From Desulfobulbus sp. (lineage in GTDB: Bacteria > Desulfobacterota > Desulfobulbia > Desulfobulbales > Desulfobulbaceae): a stretch of 10,832 nucleotides of DNA. Position 1 is the stretch's first letter. Each line of letters begins with the position of its first letter. Under the pieces are notes generated by a model. The model did no database searches, was not told where the DNA came from, and saw nothing but the letters and a program-made list of their open reading frames with translations. Shown piece after piece: positions 1 through 6,621 of the stretch. The position numbers and the translations under genes were made by a program. The DNA is taken from contig JAUWAH010000034.1 of assembly GCA_030602145.1 (NCBI GenBank), positions 1-10,832 on the forward strand, given 5' to 3'.

Positions 1-555
1 GGTGGCGATGGCCTGCAAGCCGGCCACGCCGACCCCGATGATGAACACCTTGGCCGGCTTGATGGTCCCGGCCGGGGTGGTCATCATCGGCAGGATCCGA
101 TCGAGGTGGGCAGCACCGACCAGCACCGAGACGTAACCGGCCAGATTGGCCTGGGAACTGAGCACATCCATCTTCTGGGCCAGGGTGGTGCGGGGGATCA
201 TTTCCAGGCTGACACCGCTGATGCCGGCTGCCAGCAGCGCATCGACCAACTCCGGCTCGTTGAACGGATCGAGGTAGCTGATGTGGATGGCACCCCTTCG
301 CATCAGGGGGATCTCGGCCAGCGGCGGCTTGCGCAGACGCAGGACCATATCGGCCCCGGCCAGTATCGCTTGACGCTGCCCCGACACCACGGCGCCGACA
401 GCCTCATAGGCCGCATCGGCGAACCGGCAGGATGCCCCGAGCCCCGCCTCGACCACCACTTCGGCTCCCAGCTTGACCAGACGATCGACGCTGGCAGGGA
501 TCATTGGCACCCGACTCTCGCCGGGATGGGTTTCACGCAGCACGGCAATGTTCAT
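1..555 (-). CDS. pntA: NAD(P) transhydrogenase subunit alpha, N-terminal part (3' end cut by window edge)
   Basis: This is the NAD(H)-binding alpha subunit of the proton-translocating transhydrogenase, which exchanges hydride between NAD(H) and NADP(H) at the inner membrane. The 185 visible residues start at ATG 555-553, behind a good ribosome site (AAGGAG, complement of 564-569, 8 nt away). The N-terminal AlaDH/PNT domain opens with RETHPGESRV (7-16). MDVLSSQANLAGY (129-141) is the characteristic PNT block, and PAGTIKPAKVFIIGVGVAGLQ (161-181) leads into the Rossmann fold with its GxGxxG-like glycines. These blocks resemble the Rhodospirillum rubrum alpha1 subunit more than alanine dehydrogenase. 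The frame is open to base 1; the catalytic and NAD-binding remainder, and presumably the membrane subunits, lie outside. It is downstream of mpl on the same strand, but a terminator hairpin separates them. The assignment to PntA is confident; split or fused architecture cannot be seen. Confidence 0.93.
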   Translation of the reverse strand, partial: MNIAVLRETHPGESRVPMIPASVDRLVKLGAEVVVEAGLGASCRFADAAYEAVGAVVSGQRQAILAGADMVLRLRKPPLAEIPLMRRGAIHISYLDPFNEPELVDALLAAGISGVSLEMIPRTTLAQKMDVLSSQANLAGYVSVLVGAAHLDRILPMMTTPAGTIKPAKVFIIGVGVAGLQAIAT

Positions 556-580
556 AGGCTCAACTCCTTGTGGGAACGCG

Positions 581-608
581 AAAAAGAAAGACGGCTCGAT
601 CAGCCGTC
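581..608 (-). terminator. Rho-independent terminator after mpl, inside the pntA leader
   Basis: On the minus strand a 7-bp perfect GC-rich stem (GACGGCT / AGCCGTC, 608-602 with 596-590) and a 5-nt loop are followed by TTTCTTTTT (589-581). It lies 45 nt past the mpl stop and only 25 nt before the pntA start codon, so RNA encoding pntA must pass through it. Confidence 0.8.
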
Positions 609-627
609 CCGGCCGGCGAAGGACTGG

Positions 628-656
628 AAGGTATATCGACCGGCTAGCGGTGTCAA
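628..656 (-). promoter_or_regulatory. Possible pntA promoter overlapping the mpl stop codon
   Basis: On the minus strand a perfect -35 box TTGACA (656-651) overlaps the mpl TGA (655-653). The -10 is weaker: TACCTT at 17-bp spacing (633-628) or TATACC at 15-bp spacing (635-630). The predicted start near 621 would be upstream of the terminator at 608-581. It is plausible because pntA has no other room for a promoter, but the -10 is poor. Confidence 0.4.
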
Positions 657-2101
657 GCAGCTTGCGCCAGCAGGCTCAGAAGACGGTCGTGGATGTTGTC
701 GAAGCCGCCGTTGGAGAGGATGGCCACCACGTCGCCGTCGCCGCAGGAATGGGCCAGGTCGGCGAGGATGGCCTCGGTGTCAACATAGACCCGGGCCGCG
801 ATCCCTTGGTCGCGGAGATCGGTCGCCAGCCGGCCGGAGGAAAACTGGTCGGCGGCGGGCACGGTATCCAGCGGCACATGCTCGCGGATGAGGACCCGGT
901 CGGCGGCGGCGAACACACGGGTGTAGTCCTCCTGGAACACGGCCCGGCGACTGGAGTTGGTGCGCGGCTCGAACACCGCGATCAACCGGTTGTTCGGCCA
1001 GGCCAGTCGCAGGGCGGCCAGGGTTTCGCGGACCGCGGTGGGGTGATGGGCAAAATCGTCGAGGACGGTCACGCCGCGGACCACGCCCCGGATCTGCTGA
1101 CGCCGCTTGACCCCTTCGAAAGTGGCCAGGCCGGCTACCACGGCCTCGAAATCGAAACCGAGATGGGTGAGCAGGGCGATCACTGCCAGACTGTTGAGGG
1201 CGTTGTGGTGTCCCGGCATGGGGAGACGGCAGCGCCCCATGGTCTCGCCCCGATGGATCACCGTCCATTCGCTGGCCAATCCCCGGGCGGTGAAATCGGC
1301 CAAGCGCCATTCGCAGTCCGAACCCACCCCATAGCCGATCACCGGACAGCCGGCTGCACCGGCTACCTCGGCCACCACCGGATCGTCGACATGGGCCACC
1401 AACACCCCTTCCGGGGGAATGCGGCCGACGAATTCGGCAAAGGCGGCCTTGATGGCGGCCAAATCGGCAAAGATGTCGGCGTGGTCGAACTCCACAGAGG
1501 TGAGGATGGCGCAATGGGGCCGGTAGTGCTGGAATTTCGATACCTTGTTGAAGAAAGCGGTGTCGTATTCGTCACCCTCGACCACGAAGAAGGGACCGTC
1601 GCTGACCTGGGCGTTACGGCCAAAGGCCTCAACCAGGCCACCGATCATGAATCCCGGAGTGGCGCCGATGCGGTGCAGGGTGGTGGCCAACAGCGAGGAG
1701 GTGGTGGTTTTGCCGTGGGTGCCGGCCACCACCAGGGAGCGTTTGCCTTCGAGGAAAAAGTGGCCCAGAGCCTGGGGCATGGACAGGTAGGGCAACCGCA
1801 GTCGGCCGAGTTCGATGGCCTCGGGATTGGTCGCCCGCACCACGTTGCCGACGATCACCAGATCGGGCCGGGCGGCCAGGTTGGCGGCCGCATACCCGGT
1901 CATCACCTCGATGCCCAGGGCGGCGAGGAAGTCGGACATCGGCGGATAGACGTTCTGGTCCGAGCCGGTGACCGTGAACCCCTGCTGGAGAAGCATGGCA
2001 GCCAGGGCGGCCATGCCGGTGCCGCAGATACCGATCAGATGGATGTGGCGGGGGGAGACCGGGGCGACGTTCAGGGCCGGATCGAGCACCAGCCCGCTCA
2101 T
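653..2101 (-). CDS. mpl: UDP-N-acetylmuramate:L-alanyl-gamma-D-glutamyl-meso-diaminopimelate ligase (murein peptide ligase)
   Basis: Mpl is a cytoplasmic Mur-ligase-family enzyme that reattaches the salvaged tripeptide L-Ala-gamma-D-Glu-meso-DAP to UDP-MurNAc using ATP, returning it to peptidoglycan synthesis. The 482-aa protein shows the N-terminal nucleotide-sugar domain (HIHLIGICGTGMAALA, about 19-34), the P-loop GTHGKTT (127-133), the Mpl block EGDEYDTAFF (175-184) with EFDHADIF (204-211), DDFAHHP (348-354) and the C-terminal EPRTNSSRR (378-386) and SNGGFDNIH (463-471). The EGDEYD...EFDHADIF and SNGGF..IH blocks separate Mpl from MurC. The N terminus is about 18 residues longer than E. 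coli Mpl. ATG 2101 overlaps the stop of the preceding 60-aa gene by 4 bp (ATGA) and lacks its own clear Shine-Dalgarno, so coupled translation is likely. Transcription probably ends at the 608-581 hairpin. Confidence 0.95.
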   Translation of the reverse strand: MSGLVLDPALNVAPVSPRHIHLIGICGTGMAALAAMLLQQGFTVTGSDQNVYPPMSDFLAALGIEVMTGYAAANLAARPDLVIVGNVVRATNPEAIELGRLRLPYLSMPQALGHFFLEGKRSLVVAGTHGKTTTSSLLATTLHRIGATPGFMIGGLVEAFGRNAQVSDGPFFVVEGDEYDTAFFNKVSKFQHYRPHCAILTSVEFDHADIFADLAAIKAAFAEFVGRIPPEGVLVAHVDDPVVAEVAGAAGCPVIGYGVGSDCEWRLADFTARGLASEWTVIHRGETMGRCRLPMPGHHNALNSLAVIALLTHLGFDFEAVVAGLATFEGVKRRQQIRGVVRGVTVLDDFAHHPTAVRETLAALRLAWPNNRLIAVFEPRTNSSRRAVFQEDYTRVFAAADRVLIREHVPLDTVPAADQFSSGRLATDLRDQGIAARVYVDTEAILADLAHSCGDGDVVAILSNGGFDNIHDRLLSLLAQAA

Positions 2102-2280
2102 TTGGAGCGCACCGTCCGTTCGATGGCCTTGTAGACCCGATCGAAGGTCTCCTCAAACGCGGAAGGGGTCAACCGTCCCACCTCAATGAACTTGACCACG
2201 ATCTCCTTGGCGACCTTGAAAATGGCCTCATCGGTCACTTCATGCCGGGGCGACTGCCGATTTTTCTCGTCTGCGGCCAT
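2098..2280 (-). CDS. Small conserved-looking hypothetical protein, translationally coupled to mpl
   Basis: This 60-aa soluble charged protein has no signal peptide or membrane segment. After a polar N terminus (1-15) the rest looks helical: about 17-33 (DEAIFKVAKEIVVKFIE) and 38-57 (TPSAFEETFDRVYKAIERTV), with regularly spaced hydrophobics. The start at 2280 has a GAGGTG ribosome site (complement of 2286-2291). It ends in an ATGA overlap with mpl, so it is the first gene of that operon, and the pairing suggests a role near murein recycling or simply a coupling leader. I do not recognise a named family. The helical pattern is faintly like the N-terminal part of Ros/MucR regulators, but no zinc-finger part is present and I do not assign that. 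It is real by ribosome site, overlap and composition; function unknown. Confidence 0.75.
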   Translation of the reverse strand: MAADEKNRQSPRHEVTDEAIFKVAKEIVVKFIEVGRLTPSAFEETFDRVYKAIERTVRSK

Positions 2281-2402
2281 GGATGCACCTCGGGTTGCCT
2301 GGCACTAACCAGCATGGCCGGACACAATTGGCCAGCCACTGCGAACAGTGAAAGGTCTGCCGCCGGCATACCACTGCCGCCGGAACCACCATTCTCATAG
2401 AA

Positions 2403-2535
2403 GATGGTCTCGCAAAAAGTGGCTTTCTGTCATTTCGAGGAGCGCAGCGACGAGAAATCTCTCTAGTATTCCGGAGATTTCTCGCTACACTCGAAATGAC
2501 AAAAGAGCCGTTTTCCGACTTTTCGCCAATCCATC
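2403..2535. repeat. Palindromic repeat element with imperfect terminal inverted repeats (REP/MITE-like)
   Basis: The core is a long imperfect inverted repeat. TGTCATTTCGAG (2428-2439) and GAGAAATCTC (2452-2461) are mirrored exactly by GAGATTTCTC (2474-2483) and CTCGAAATGACA (2490-2501), around a 12-nt loop. The linker of the left arm is longer than that of the right. The outer ends, 2403-2420 (GATGG...AAAAAGT) and 2518-2535 (ACTTTT...CCATC), are inverted repeats of each other matching at 14 of 18 positions, which sets the element at about 133 bp. It codes for nothing. I recall similar GTCATTTCGAG/GAGAAATCTC palindromes as dispersed repeats in many environmental bacterial genomes, but only one copy is in this window, so dispersal is inference. 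No clear target duplication flanks it. Confidence 0.7.
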
Positions 2536-2539
2536 ATAT

Positions 2540-2592
2540 AAAAAACCCCTGTTACCGGAAGAAGGCCAATTCTTTACCAGGGGTAACAGGGG
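2540..2592 (-). terminator. Rho-independent terminator of the secreted-protein gene
   Basis: On the minus strand an 11-bp perfect stem (CCCCTGTTACC / GGTAACAGGGG, 2592-2582 with 2556-2546) is followed at once by TTTTTT (2545-2540). The 25-nt loop contains a further AAGAA/TTCTT pairing. It lies about 100 nt past the stop at 2690 and directly beside the repeat element, insulating the mpl operon from it. Confidence 0.88.
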
Positions 2593-2689
2593 AAACCATC
2601 CTCGCACGGAAAAAACCTCGCCGGCACTCTCCGCAAGGCCATGGTTTTTCTCGCTGCCGGGACAAACTGCTCGTTCGCCGCCGTGCGGC

Positions 2690-3286
2690 TCAGTTCTTTT
2701 CCAGGGCCCGGTAATCGATGGCCTCAGCGTAGGCGATCAGGTCTTCCCGGGTTGCAGGCCGTCCCTTGATGGTGACCACGAAACGGGAAGCCACCACCAC
2801 ATAGACTTCTCCGCTCTTTTTACCGGCATCGTACTTGATGACTGCCCGCTGCCCTTTAAGGGTTTCCAGCTTGACACCTCCGGCGCCGGCGAACATGGGA
2901 TTATTGACCATCATCAGCACCGACTGCAAAACCGGTGAATCGGAGACGATTTCGACGCTGACGTTCGCTCCCGCTTTCCTGTAATCACGGCTGACGGTGA
3001 CCCCACCGCCGAGAATGGCCGCGCCCAGCGCCTGGGCACTGGCCTCCTGGCCTTCCCATCCGGGCAGCGGCTGGGGCAACAGGGACTTCATCCGCTCGCT
3101 CTTCTGCTGACGGACCAACTGGGCGGCGTAATCGAGATTGGAGGCTGCCCCGGTGTAGTCGCCGGCCTGATACTGCCTGGTTGCCTCCCGGATGGTGCTG
3201 AGCACGGTATCCTCGGCATGCAGTGGCGACGCGAACCACGCCATGATCACCAGCAAAAAAATGTGCTTCAGCGACCGCACCCCCAT
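2690..3286 (-). CDS. Exported protein of unknown function
   Basis: The protein is 198 aa from ATG 3286, chosen because AGGAGAGGAAG lies just upstream and a typical Sec signal peptide follows: MGVRSLKH, hydrophobic 9-20, then SPLHA with likely cleavage after A24. The mature part begins with an amphipathic TPR-like helix pair (about 27-62, QAGDYTGAASNLDYAAQL). After PGWEGQEASAQALGAAILGGG (75-95) comes a mixed beta region, 96-175, containing SDSPVLQSVLMMVNNPMF (115-132) and VYVVVASRFVVTIKG (161-175), and a helical end (180-195). I know of proteobacterial hypothetical proteins with this W-E ... LGGG ... SDSP-QS ... NPMF pattern but no established function. It is probably periplasmic. It has its own promoter and terminator, so it is monocistronic. 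Confidence 0.85.
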   Translation of the reverse strand: MGVRSLKHIFLLVIMAWFASPLHAEDTVLSTIREATRQYQAGDYTGAASNLDYAAQLVRQQKSERMKSLLPQPLPGWEGQEASAQALGAAILGGGVTVSRDYRKAGANVSVEIVSDSPVLQSVLMMVNNPMFAGAGGVKLETLKGQRAVIKYDAGKKSGEVYVVVASRFVVTIKGRPATREDLIAYAEAIDYRALEKN

Positions 3287-3326
3287 GGACACTTCCTCTC
3301 CTGTCAATCGGATAAAATTCTGCTCT

Positions 3327-3355
3327 GTGATACCAGGAGGCGGTGGTGGTGTCAA
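3327..3355 (-). promoter_or_regulatory. Sigma70-type promoter of the secreted-protein gene
   Basis: On the minus strand a perfect -35 TTGACA (3355-3350) is followed after 17 bp by TATCAC (3332-3327, 4 of 6 matches). The start site would be near 3320, giving a leader of about 34 nt to ATG 3286. Spacing and position are both right. Confidence 0.65.
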
Positions 3356-3675
3356 GCACAGATCAGCGTCTAGGCACTGGACAGACTTGAATTAAAACAA
3401 ACTAAATCAAAATGTTAAAAACCATGCCAGGCAAGGAAGCCTGCAAAAAATCCAGCGGTGGCACCATGTCGGCACGCCCCCCTTTCACTGTGTACCATGG
3501 CCGCCGACCTGGTCCGGCCCTGCCGGTTGGCCTGATTCCCGGGCAGGCCCGATGACAAGGGTCCGCTGTGAGGCAACGATTGCCGATGGCGGCGAAACCG
3601 GCTACCCTGTTGACCGTTTCAGGCGGGAATCGGCCCCGGCCGTTCCAGCCGCCCTTGATCTGCTCAGGAGGCCAC
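3356..3675. other. Intergenic region between divergent genes, no gene seen
   Basis: No convincing coding frame is present. It holds an AT-rich block at about 3386-3425 that stands out in the GC-rich window, and a short hairpin at 3428-3443 without a proper T-run. The promoter of the downstream plus-strand CYTH gene should lie here. The best candidate I can find is weak: TTGCCG (3580-3585), 17 bp, TACCCT (3603-3608). Confidence 0.5.
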
Positions 3676-4152
3676 ATGCCCCAAGAAATCGAACGCAAAT
3701 TCCTCGTCGTCGGCGACGGCTGGCGCGAACTGGCCCCGGCGGTCGAATACCGCCAGGGATACCTCTGCGCCAGCCGGGAGCGAACCGTGCGGGTCCGGAT
3801 CGCCGGTGATCGTGGCTTTCTCACCGTCAAGGGGGCCACGCGGGGCGCAACCCGAAGCGAATACGAGTATGAGATTCCGCTGGTTGAGGCCCGTGAGATG
3901 CTGGACACCCTCTGTCCGCAGCCGCAGATCGAAAAGCGCCGCTCCACCATCGATATCCAGGGGGACATTTGGGAGGTCGACGAGTTTTTCGGCGTCAACG
4001 CCGGCCTGATCGTGGCCGAAATCGAACTGGAATCGGAGGATCAACCCTTTGTCCGACCCGAGTGGATCGGCCAGGAGGTCACCGCTGATCCCCGCTACAG
4101 CAACGCCGCCCTCTGTACGGTCCCCTACTCGACCTGGCCCCACCGACCCTAA
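3676..4152 (+). CDS. Small CYTH-domain protein, probable inorganic triphosphatase
   Basis: CYTH enzymes form a tunnel of acidic and basic residues that binds triphosphate with divalent metal. Short bacterial members such as Nitrosomonas europaea NeuTTM hydrolyse inorganic tripolyphosphate, while other relatives are class IV adenylate cyclases or thiamine triphosphatases. The 158-aa protein has the signature ExExK (EIERK, 4-8), then RQGYL (26-30), RVRI (38-41), LTVKG (49-53), EYEYEIP (63-69), EKRR (86-89), WEVDEF (99-104) and EIELESE (115-121). The whole protein is one CYTH domain with no CHAD domain. ATG 3676 is chosen because AGGAGG lies at 3666-3671 and the signature follows directly; the open frame extends 36 codons further upstream but without family similarity. 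It converges on the slipin gene with only 19 bp between the stops. Family sure; tripolyphosphatase activity inferred. Confidence 0.9.
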   Translation: MPQEIERKFLVVGDGWRELAPAVEYRQGYLCASRERTVRVRIAGDRGFLTVKGATRGATRSEYEYEIPLVEAREMLDTLCPQPQIEKRRSTIDIQGDIWEVDEFFGVNAGLIVAEIELESEDQPFVRPEWIGQEVTADPRYSNAALCTVPYSTWPHRP

Positions 4153-4171
4153 CGGCGGCGGCGCCGGCCGC

Positions 4172-4969
4172 TCACCGTTCAGGGCCGGTGGTGGGGTTGG
4201 CGGCCGAACCGTTTCCACCCCGACCCATCAGGTTGCCAATCATCTCCACCGGCACCGGAAAGACCAGGGTCGAAGTCTTGTCACCGGCCACCTGGGTGAG
4301 GGTCTGCAAGTAGCGCAACTGCATGGCAGCCGGTTCCCGGGCCAGCATTTCCGCCGCCTCCCGCAGGGTTTCCGCCGCCTGCTTCTCACCCTCGGCGTGG
4401 ATGATCTTGGCGCGACGCTCCCGTTCGGCCTCGGCCTGGCGTGCAATCGCCCGGATCATGGTTTCGTTGAGGTCGATGTGCTTGATCTCGACGTTGGTCA
4501 CCTTGATTCCCCAGGAGTCGGTCTGGGCATCCAGGATCTGCTGCACATCGAGGTTGAGTCGCTCCCGCTCCACCAGCATCTCGTCCAACTCATGCTTGCC
4601 GAGTACCGCCCGCAGGGTGGTCTGGGCCAGTTGGCTGGTGGCGACCAGGAAATTTTCCACCTGGATGATCGCCTTTTCCGGGTCCACCACCCGGAAAAAG
4701 ACGATGGCGTTGACCTGCACCGAGACGTTGTCCTTGGAGATCACGTCCTGGGGCGGCACGTCCATGGTCACCACCCGCAGATCCACCTTGACGATCTGCT
4801 GGATGCCGGGAATGACGATCACCAACCCCGGGCCCTTGACCTTCCAGAAACGGCCGAGCAGAAAAATGACCCCGCGCTCGTACTCCCGGAGGATCTTGAT
4901 CGAGGCGAAAATGATGAAGACCAGCAGGATCAGGAAGGGGGCGAAACTCAGTTGCATATTGAAGATCAT
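4172..4969 (-). CDS. Slipin / stomatin-like SPFH-domain membrane protein
   Basis: Slipins are inner-membrane proteins that oligomerise and organise membrane microdomains. The 265-aa product has one N-terminal membrane segment (about 9-26), then [14 protein letters not shown] (28-41), which is typical of the stomatin group. An SPFH domain runs to about 185 ([20 protein letters not shown] at 46-65; VDPEKAI 95-101; [14 protein letters not shown] 119-132). An Ala/Glu-rich coiled coil follows (175-215, [19 protein letters not shown]), then a hydrophobic stretch [14 protein letters not shown] (234-247) and a polar tail. The start at 4969 has AGGAGG (complement of 4975-4980) and overlaps the nfeD stop by ATGA. 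This matches the conserved nfeD-slipin pairing; in Pyrococcus horikoshii the NfeD protease PH1510 cuts its slipin PH1511 near the C-terminal hydrophobic region. Confidence 0.93.
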   Translation of the reverse strand: MIFNMQLSFAPFLILLVFIIFASIKILREYERGVIFLLGRFWKVKGPGLVIVIPGIQQIVKVDLRVVTMDVPPQDVISKDNVSVQVNAIVFFRVVDPEKAIIQVENFLVATSQLAQTTLRAVLGKHELDEMLVERERLNLDVQQILDAQTDSWGIKVTNVEIKHIDLNETMIRAIARQAEAERERRAKIIHAEGEKQAAETLREAAEMLAREPAAMQLRYLQTLTQVAGDKTSTLVFPVPVEMIGNLMGRGGNGSAANPTTGPER

Positions 4970-6429
4970 GGAGTCCTCCTGGGGGTTGAAGGGTCGGATG
5001 AGGGCGACACGTCCACGGTGAGGCCGTCGACATGGTCGACCCGGACACGGTCACCCGGTTTGAGCGGCGTCTCGGAACGGGCCCGCCAGCGCTCGCCTTG
5101 GAGCAGCACCCACCATTGCCCGTCCTCGGTCTGGCCGATGACTGTGGCCGGGGCGCCGGAAAGTGTCTCGCGGCCGCTCACCACCGGCCGCCGGACACTG
5201 CGGGCGGCAAAGGTGCCGATGGCCAGCAGGATGGCACCGCTGGCAAAAGCCAGGCCGATGATCAGGGCCAGCGGCACCCCGAATCCGGGGGCCTCGGTAT
5301 CCATCAGAAACAGCCCGCCGACCACGAAGGCGATGATGCCGCCGATACCCAGGGCGCCGAAACTGGGGATGAACGCCTCGGCCAGCATCATGCCGGCCCC
5401 GACCGCCAGGAGCAGCACCCCGGCCCAATTCACCGGCAGCAGTTGAAAGGCGTACAAGGCCACCAGCAGGGAAATCGCCCCGGCCACGCCCGGCACGCCG
5501 AAACCCGGCGAGGTGAATTCGAAGAACAGGCCGTAGATGCCGATCATCATCAGGACAAGGGCGACCTGGGGATTGGCCAGGGTCGCCAGGATGCGGTTGC
5601 GCCAGTCGGGTTCAACCCGCTCCACCGCGGCCCCGGCGGTGGCCAATGTCTTCTTGCCGCCAGCCACGGTCACCTCGCGGCCATCGATCTGGGCAAGCAG
5701 GGAGGACAGGTCAACAGCCATCACATCGATCACCTTCCGGGCCAGGGCTTCCTCCGCCGACAGGCTGGCAGCATCGCGGACCGCCCGCACGGCGAAATCG
5801 ACATCGCGGCCGCGAAGTTGGGCCAGGCTGCGGATATAGGCGGTGGCATCCTCGAGCGCCTTGGCGGTCATGGCATCGCCGCCCGCCGGTTTGGCCGCCT
5901 TGGCGGGCTGCGGTTTCTCCTCTTCCTTGCCTCCGGCGGCCTGTTCCTTCTTGCCGTCGGTCGCACCAGCCGAGGGCCGACCGGTTTCGGGTTCGGCGCC
6001 CGGCTTCTCGGGCTGACTGCCGCCGATACCTATGGCCACCGGTGTGGCGGCGCCCAGGTTGGTTGCCGGTGCCATGGCGGCGATATGACTGGCATAGAGA
6101 ATGTAAGTCCCTGCGCTGGCCGCCCGGGCTCCCTCCGGAGCGACAAAGGTGGCCACGGGAACGGTCGAGGCAAGGATATCCTTGATGATGGTCCGCATCG
6201 AGGTATCAAGGCCGCCCGGGGTGTCGATCTCGATCACCACCAGACCGCCGTTCGATGCGGCGGCATGCTTGAGCCCCCTGTGGATGTAATCGGCAGTGGC
6301 CGGTCCGATCGGACCGTCGACCCGCAGGACAGTCACCCCGCCCCCCTGATCACTCCAGCCGGTGAGCGCAGTCACCAGCATCACCAGAAAAAGGCCGACA
6401 GCGTACCGGCACCATGACCCACACCGCAT
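4966..6429 (-). CDS. nfeD: NfeD-family membrane serine protease (ClpP-like domain, long form)
   Basis: Long NfeD proteins combine a ClpP-class serine protease with a membrane region and a soluble OB-fold tail, and partner with slipins. The start at 6429 (487 aa) is preferred over a longer frame from 6555 because GGGGAGG (complement of 6437-6443) precedes it and a signal peptide follows (hydrophobic 9-24). Protease blocks: [15 protein letters not shown] (34-48), [10 protein letters not shown] (64-73), and ASAGTYIL (104-111) with the expected nucleophile Ser105. [17 protein letters not shown] (187-203) has Lys190 as the expected general base. Between these, residues 137-186 form a Lys/Glu/Ala/Pro-rich low-complexity insert. 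Four or five membrane segments fill about 286-408, and the OB-fold NfeD tail covers about 420-475. It overlaps the slipin gene by ATGA and has a strong promoter. Confidence 0.93.
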   Translation of the reverse strand: MRCGSWCRYAVGLFLVMLVTALTGWSDQGGGVTVLRVDGPIGPATADYIHRGLKHAAASNGGLVVIEIDTPGGLDTSMRTIIKDILASTVPVATFVAPEGARAASAGTYILYASHIAAMAPATNLGAATPVAIGIGGSQPEKPGAEPETGRPSAGATDGKKEQAAGGKEEEKPQPAKAAKPAGGDAMTAKALEDATAYIRSLAQLRGRDVDFAVRAVRDAASLSAEEALARKVIDVMAVDLSSLLAQIDGREVTVAGGKKTLATAGAAVERVEPDWRNRILATLANPQVALVLMMIGIYGLFFEFTSPGFGVPGVAGAISLLVALYAFQLLPVNWAGVLLLAVGAGMMLAEAFIPSFGALGIGGIIAFVVGGLFLMDTEAPGFGVPLALIIGLAFASGAILLAIGTFAARSVRRPVVSGRETLSGAPATVIGQTEDGQWWVLLQGERWRARSETPLKPGDRVRVDHVDGLTVDVSPSSDPSTPRRTP

Positions 6430-6517
6430 AGAGTGTCCTCCCCGATCGCCTTGGTGAACGAATCCGACCGCGCCGCGGGTCCTCTTGCGGACCCGGGCAG
6501 CACAGCCAGGACCGGCC

Positions 6518-6554
6518 TGACACATCGACAGGACGGCGTCCCTACCATGTGTCA
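6518..6554. promoter_or_regulatory. 8-bp perfect dyad at the nfeD transcription start
   Basis: TGACACAT (6518-6525) and ATGTGTCA (6547-6554) are exact inverted repeats 21 bp apart, and the right half directly abuts the -10 box. Between them is GGACG-G-CGTCC. It could be an operator covering the start site or a stem at the 5' end of the nfeD mRNA; the sequence alone does not decide. Confidence 0.45.
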
Positions 6555-6582
6555 ACTATAAAGAGCAAGCGATGAAAGTCAA
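6555..6582 (-). promoter_or_regulatory. Sigma70-type promoter of the nfeD-slipin operon
   Basis: On the minus strand TTGACT (6582-6577) and TATAGT (6560-6555) are each 5 of 6 matches to consensus at 16-bp spacing. This is the best promoter in the window. The start near 6548 gives a leader of about 120 nt to ATG 6429. It lies in the short gap after der, showing that nfeD is transcribed on its own even if der also reads through. Confidence 0.75.
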
Positions 6583-6621
6583 CGGCCGCCCGGGCAGGCG
6601 AGGCGGCAAACGACCCTGTCT

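Noticed and set aside
1..555. Reading the left-edge gene as alanine dehydrogenase
   Set aside because: The MDVLSSQANLAGY block and AGT-x-x-PAKV...GVGVAGLQAIAT fit the transhydrogenase alpha subunit.
653..2101. Reading this gene as murC
   Set aside because: EGDEYDTAFF, EFDHADIF and SNGGFDNIH blocks fit Mpl; MurC has different signatures at these places.
473..2134. Long plus-strand open frame of 553 codons
   Set aside because: It is antisense to mpl, whose motifs and operon signals are unambiguous. The translation is Gly/His/Gln-rich without recognisable domains, as expected of a shadow frame in GC-rich DNA.
2394..2545. Target-site duplication around the repeat element
   Set aside because: The flanks (ATAGAA and ATATAA) share only loose A/T similarity, so I cannot claim a duplication.
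3428..3443. Hairpin CAGGC-6-GCCTG as a terminator
   Set aside because: The stem is only 5 bp and the minus-strand T-run is not adjacent; there is no gene whose transcript would end here.
3580..3608. Promoter TTGCCG-17-TACCCT for the CYTH gene
   Set aside because: Only 4 and 3 matches of 6; noted in the intergenic entry but too weak to list as a promoter.
6585..6607. Hairpin GCCGCC...GGCGGC after der as a terminator
   Set aside because: There is no T-run, and it abuts the -35 box of nfeD; der may end by another mechanism or read through.
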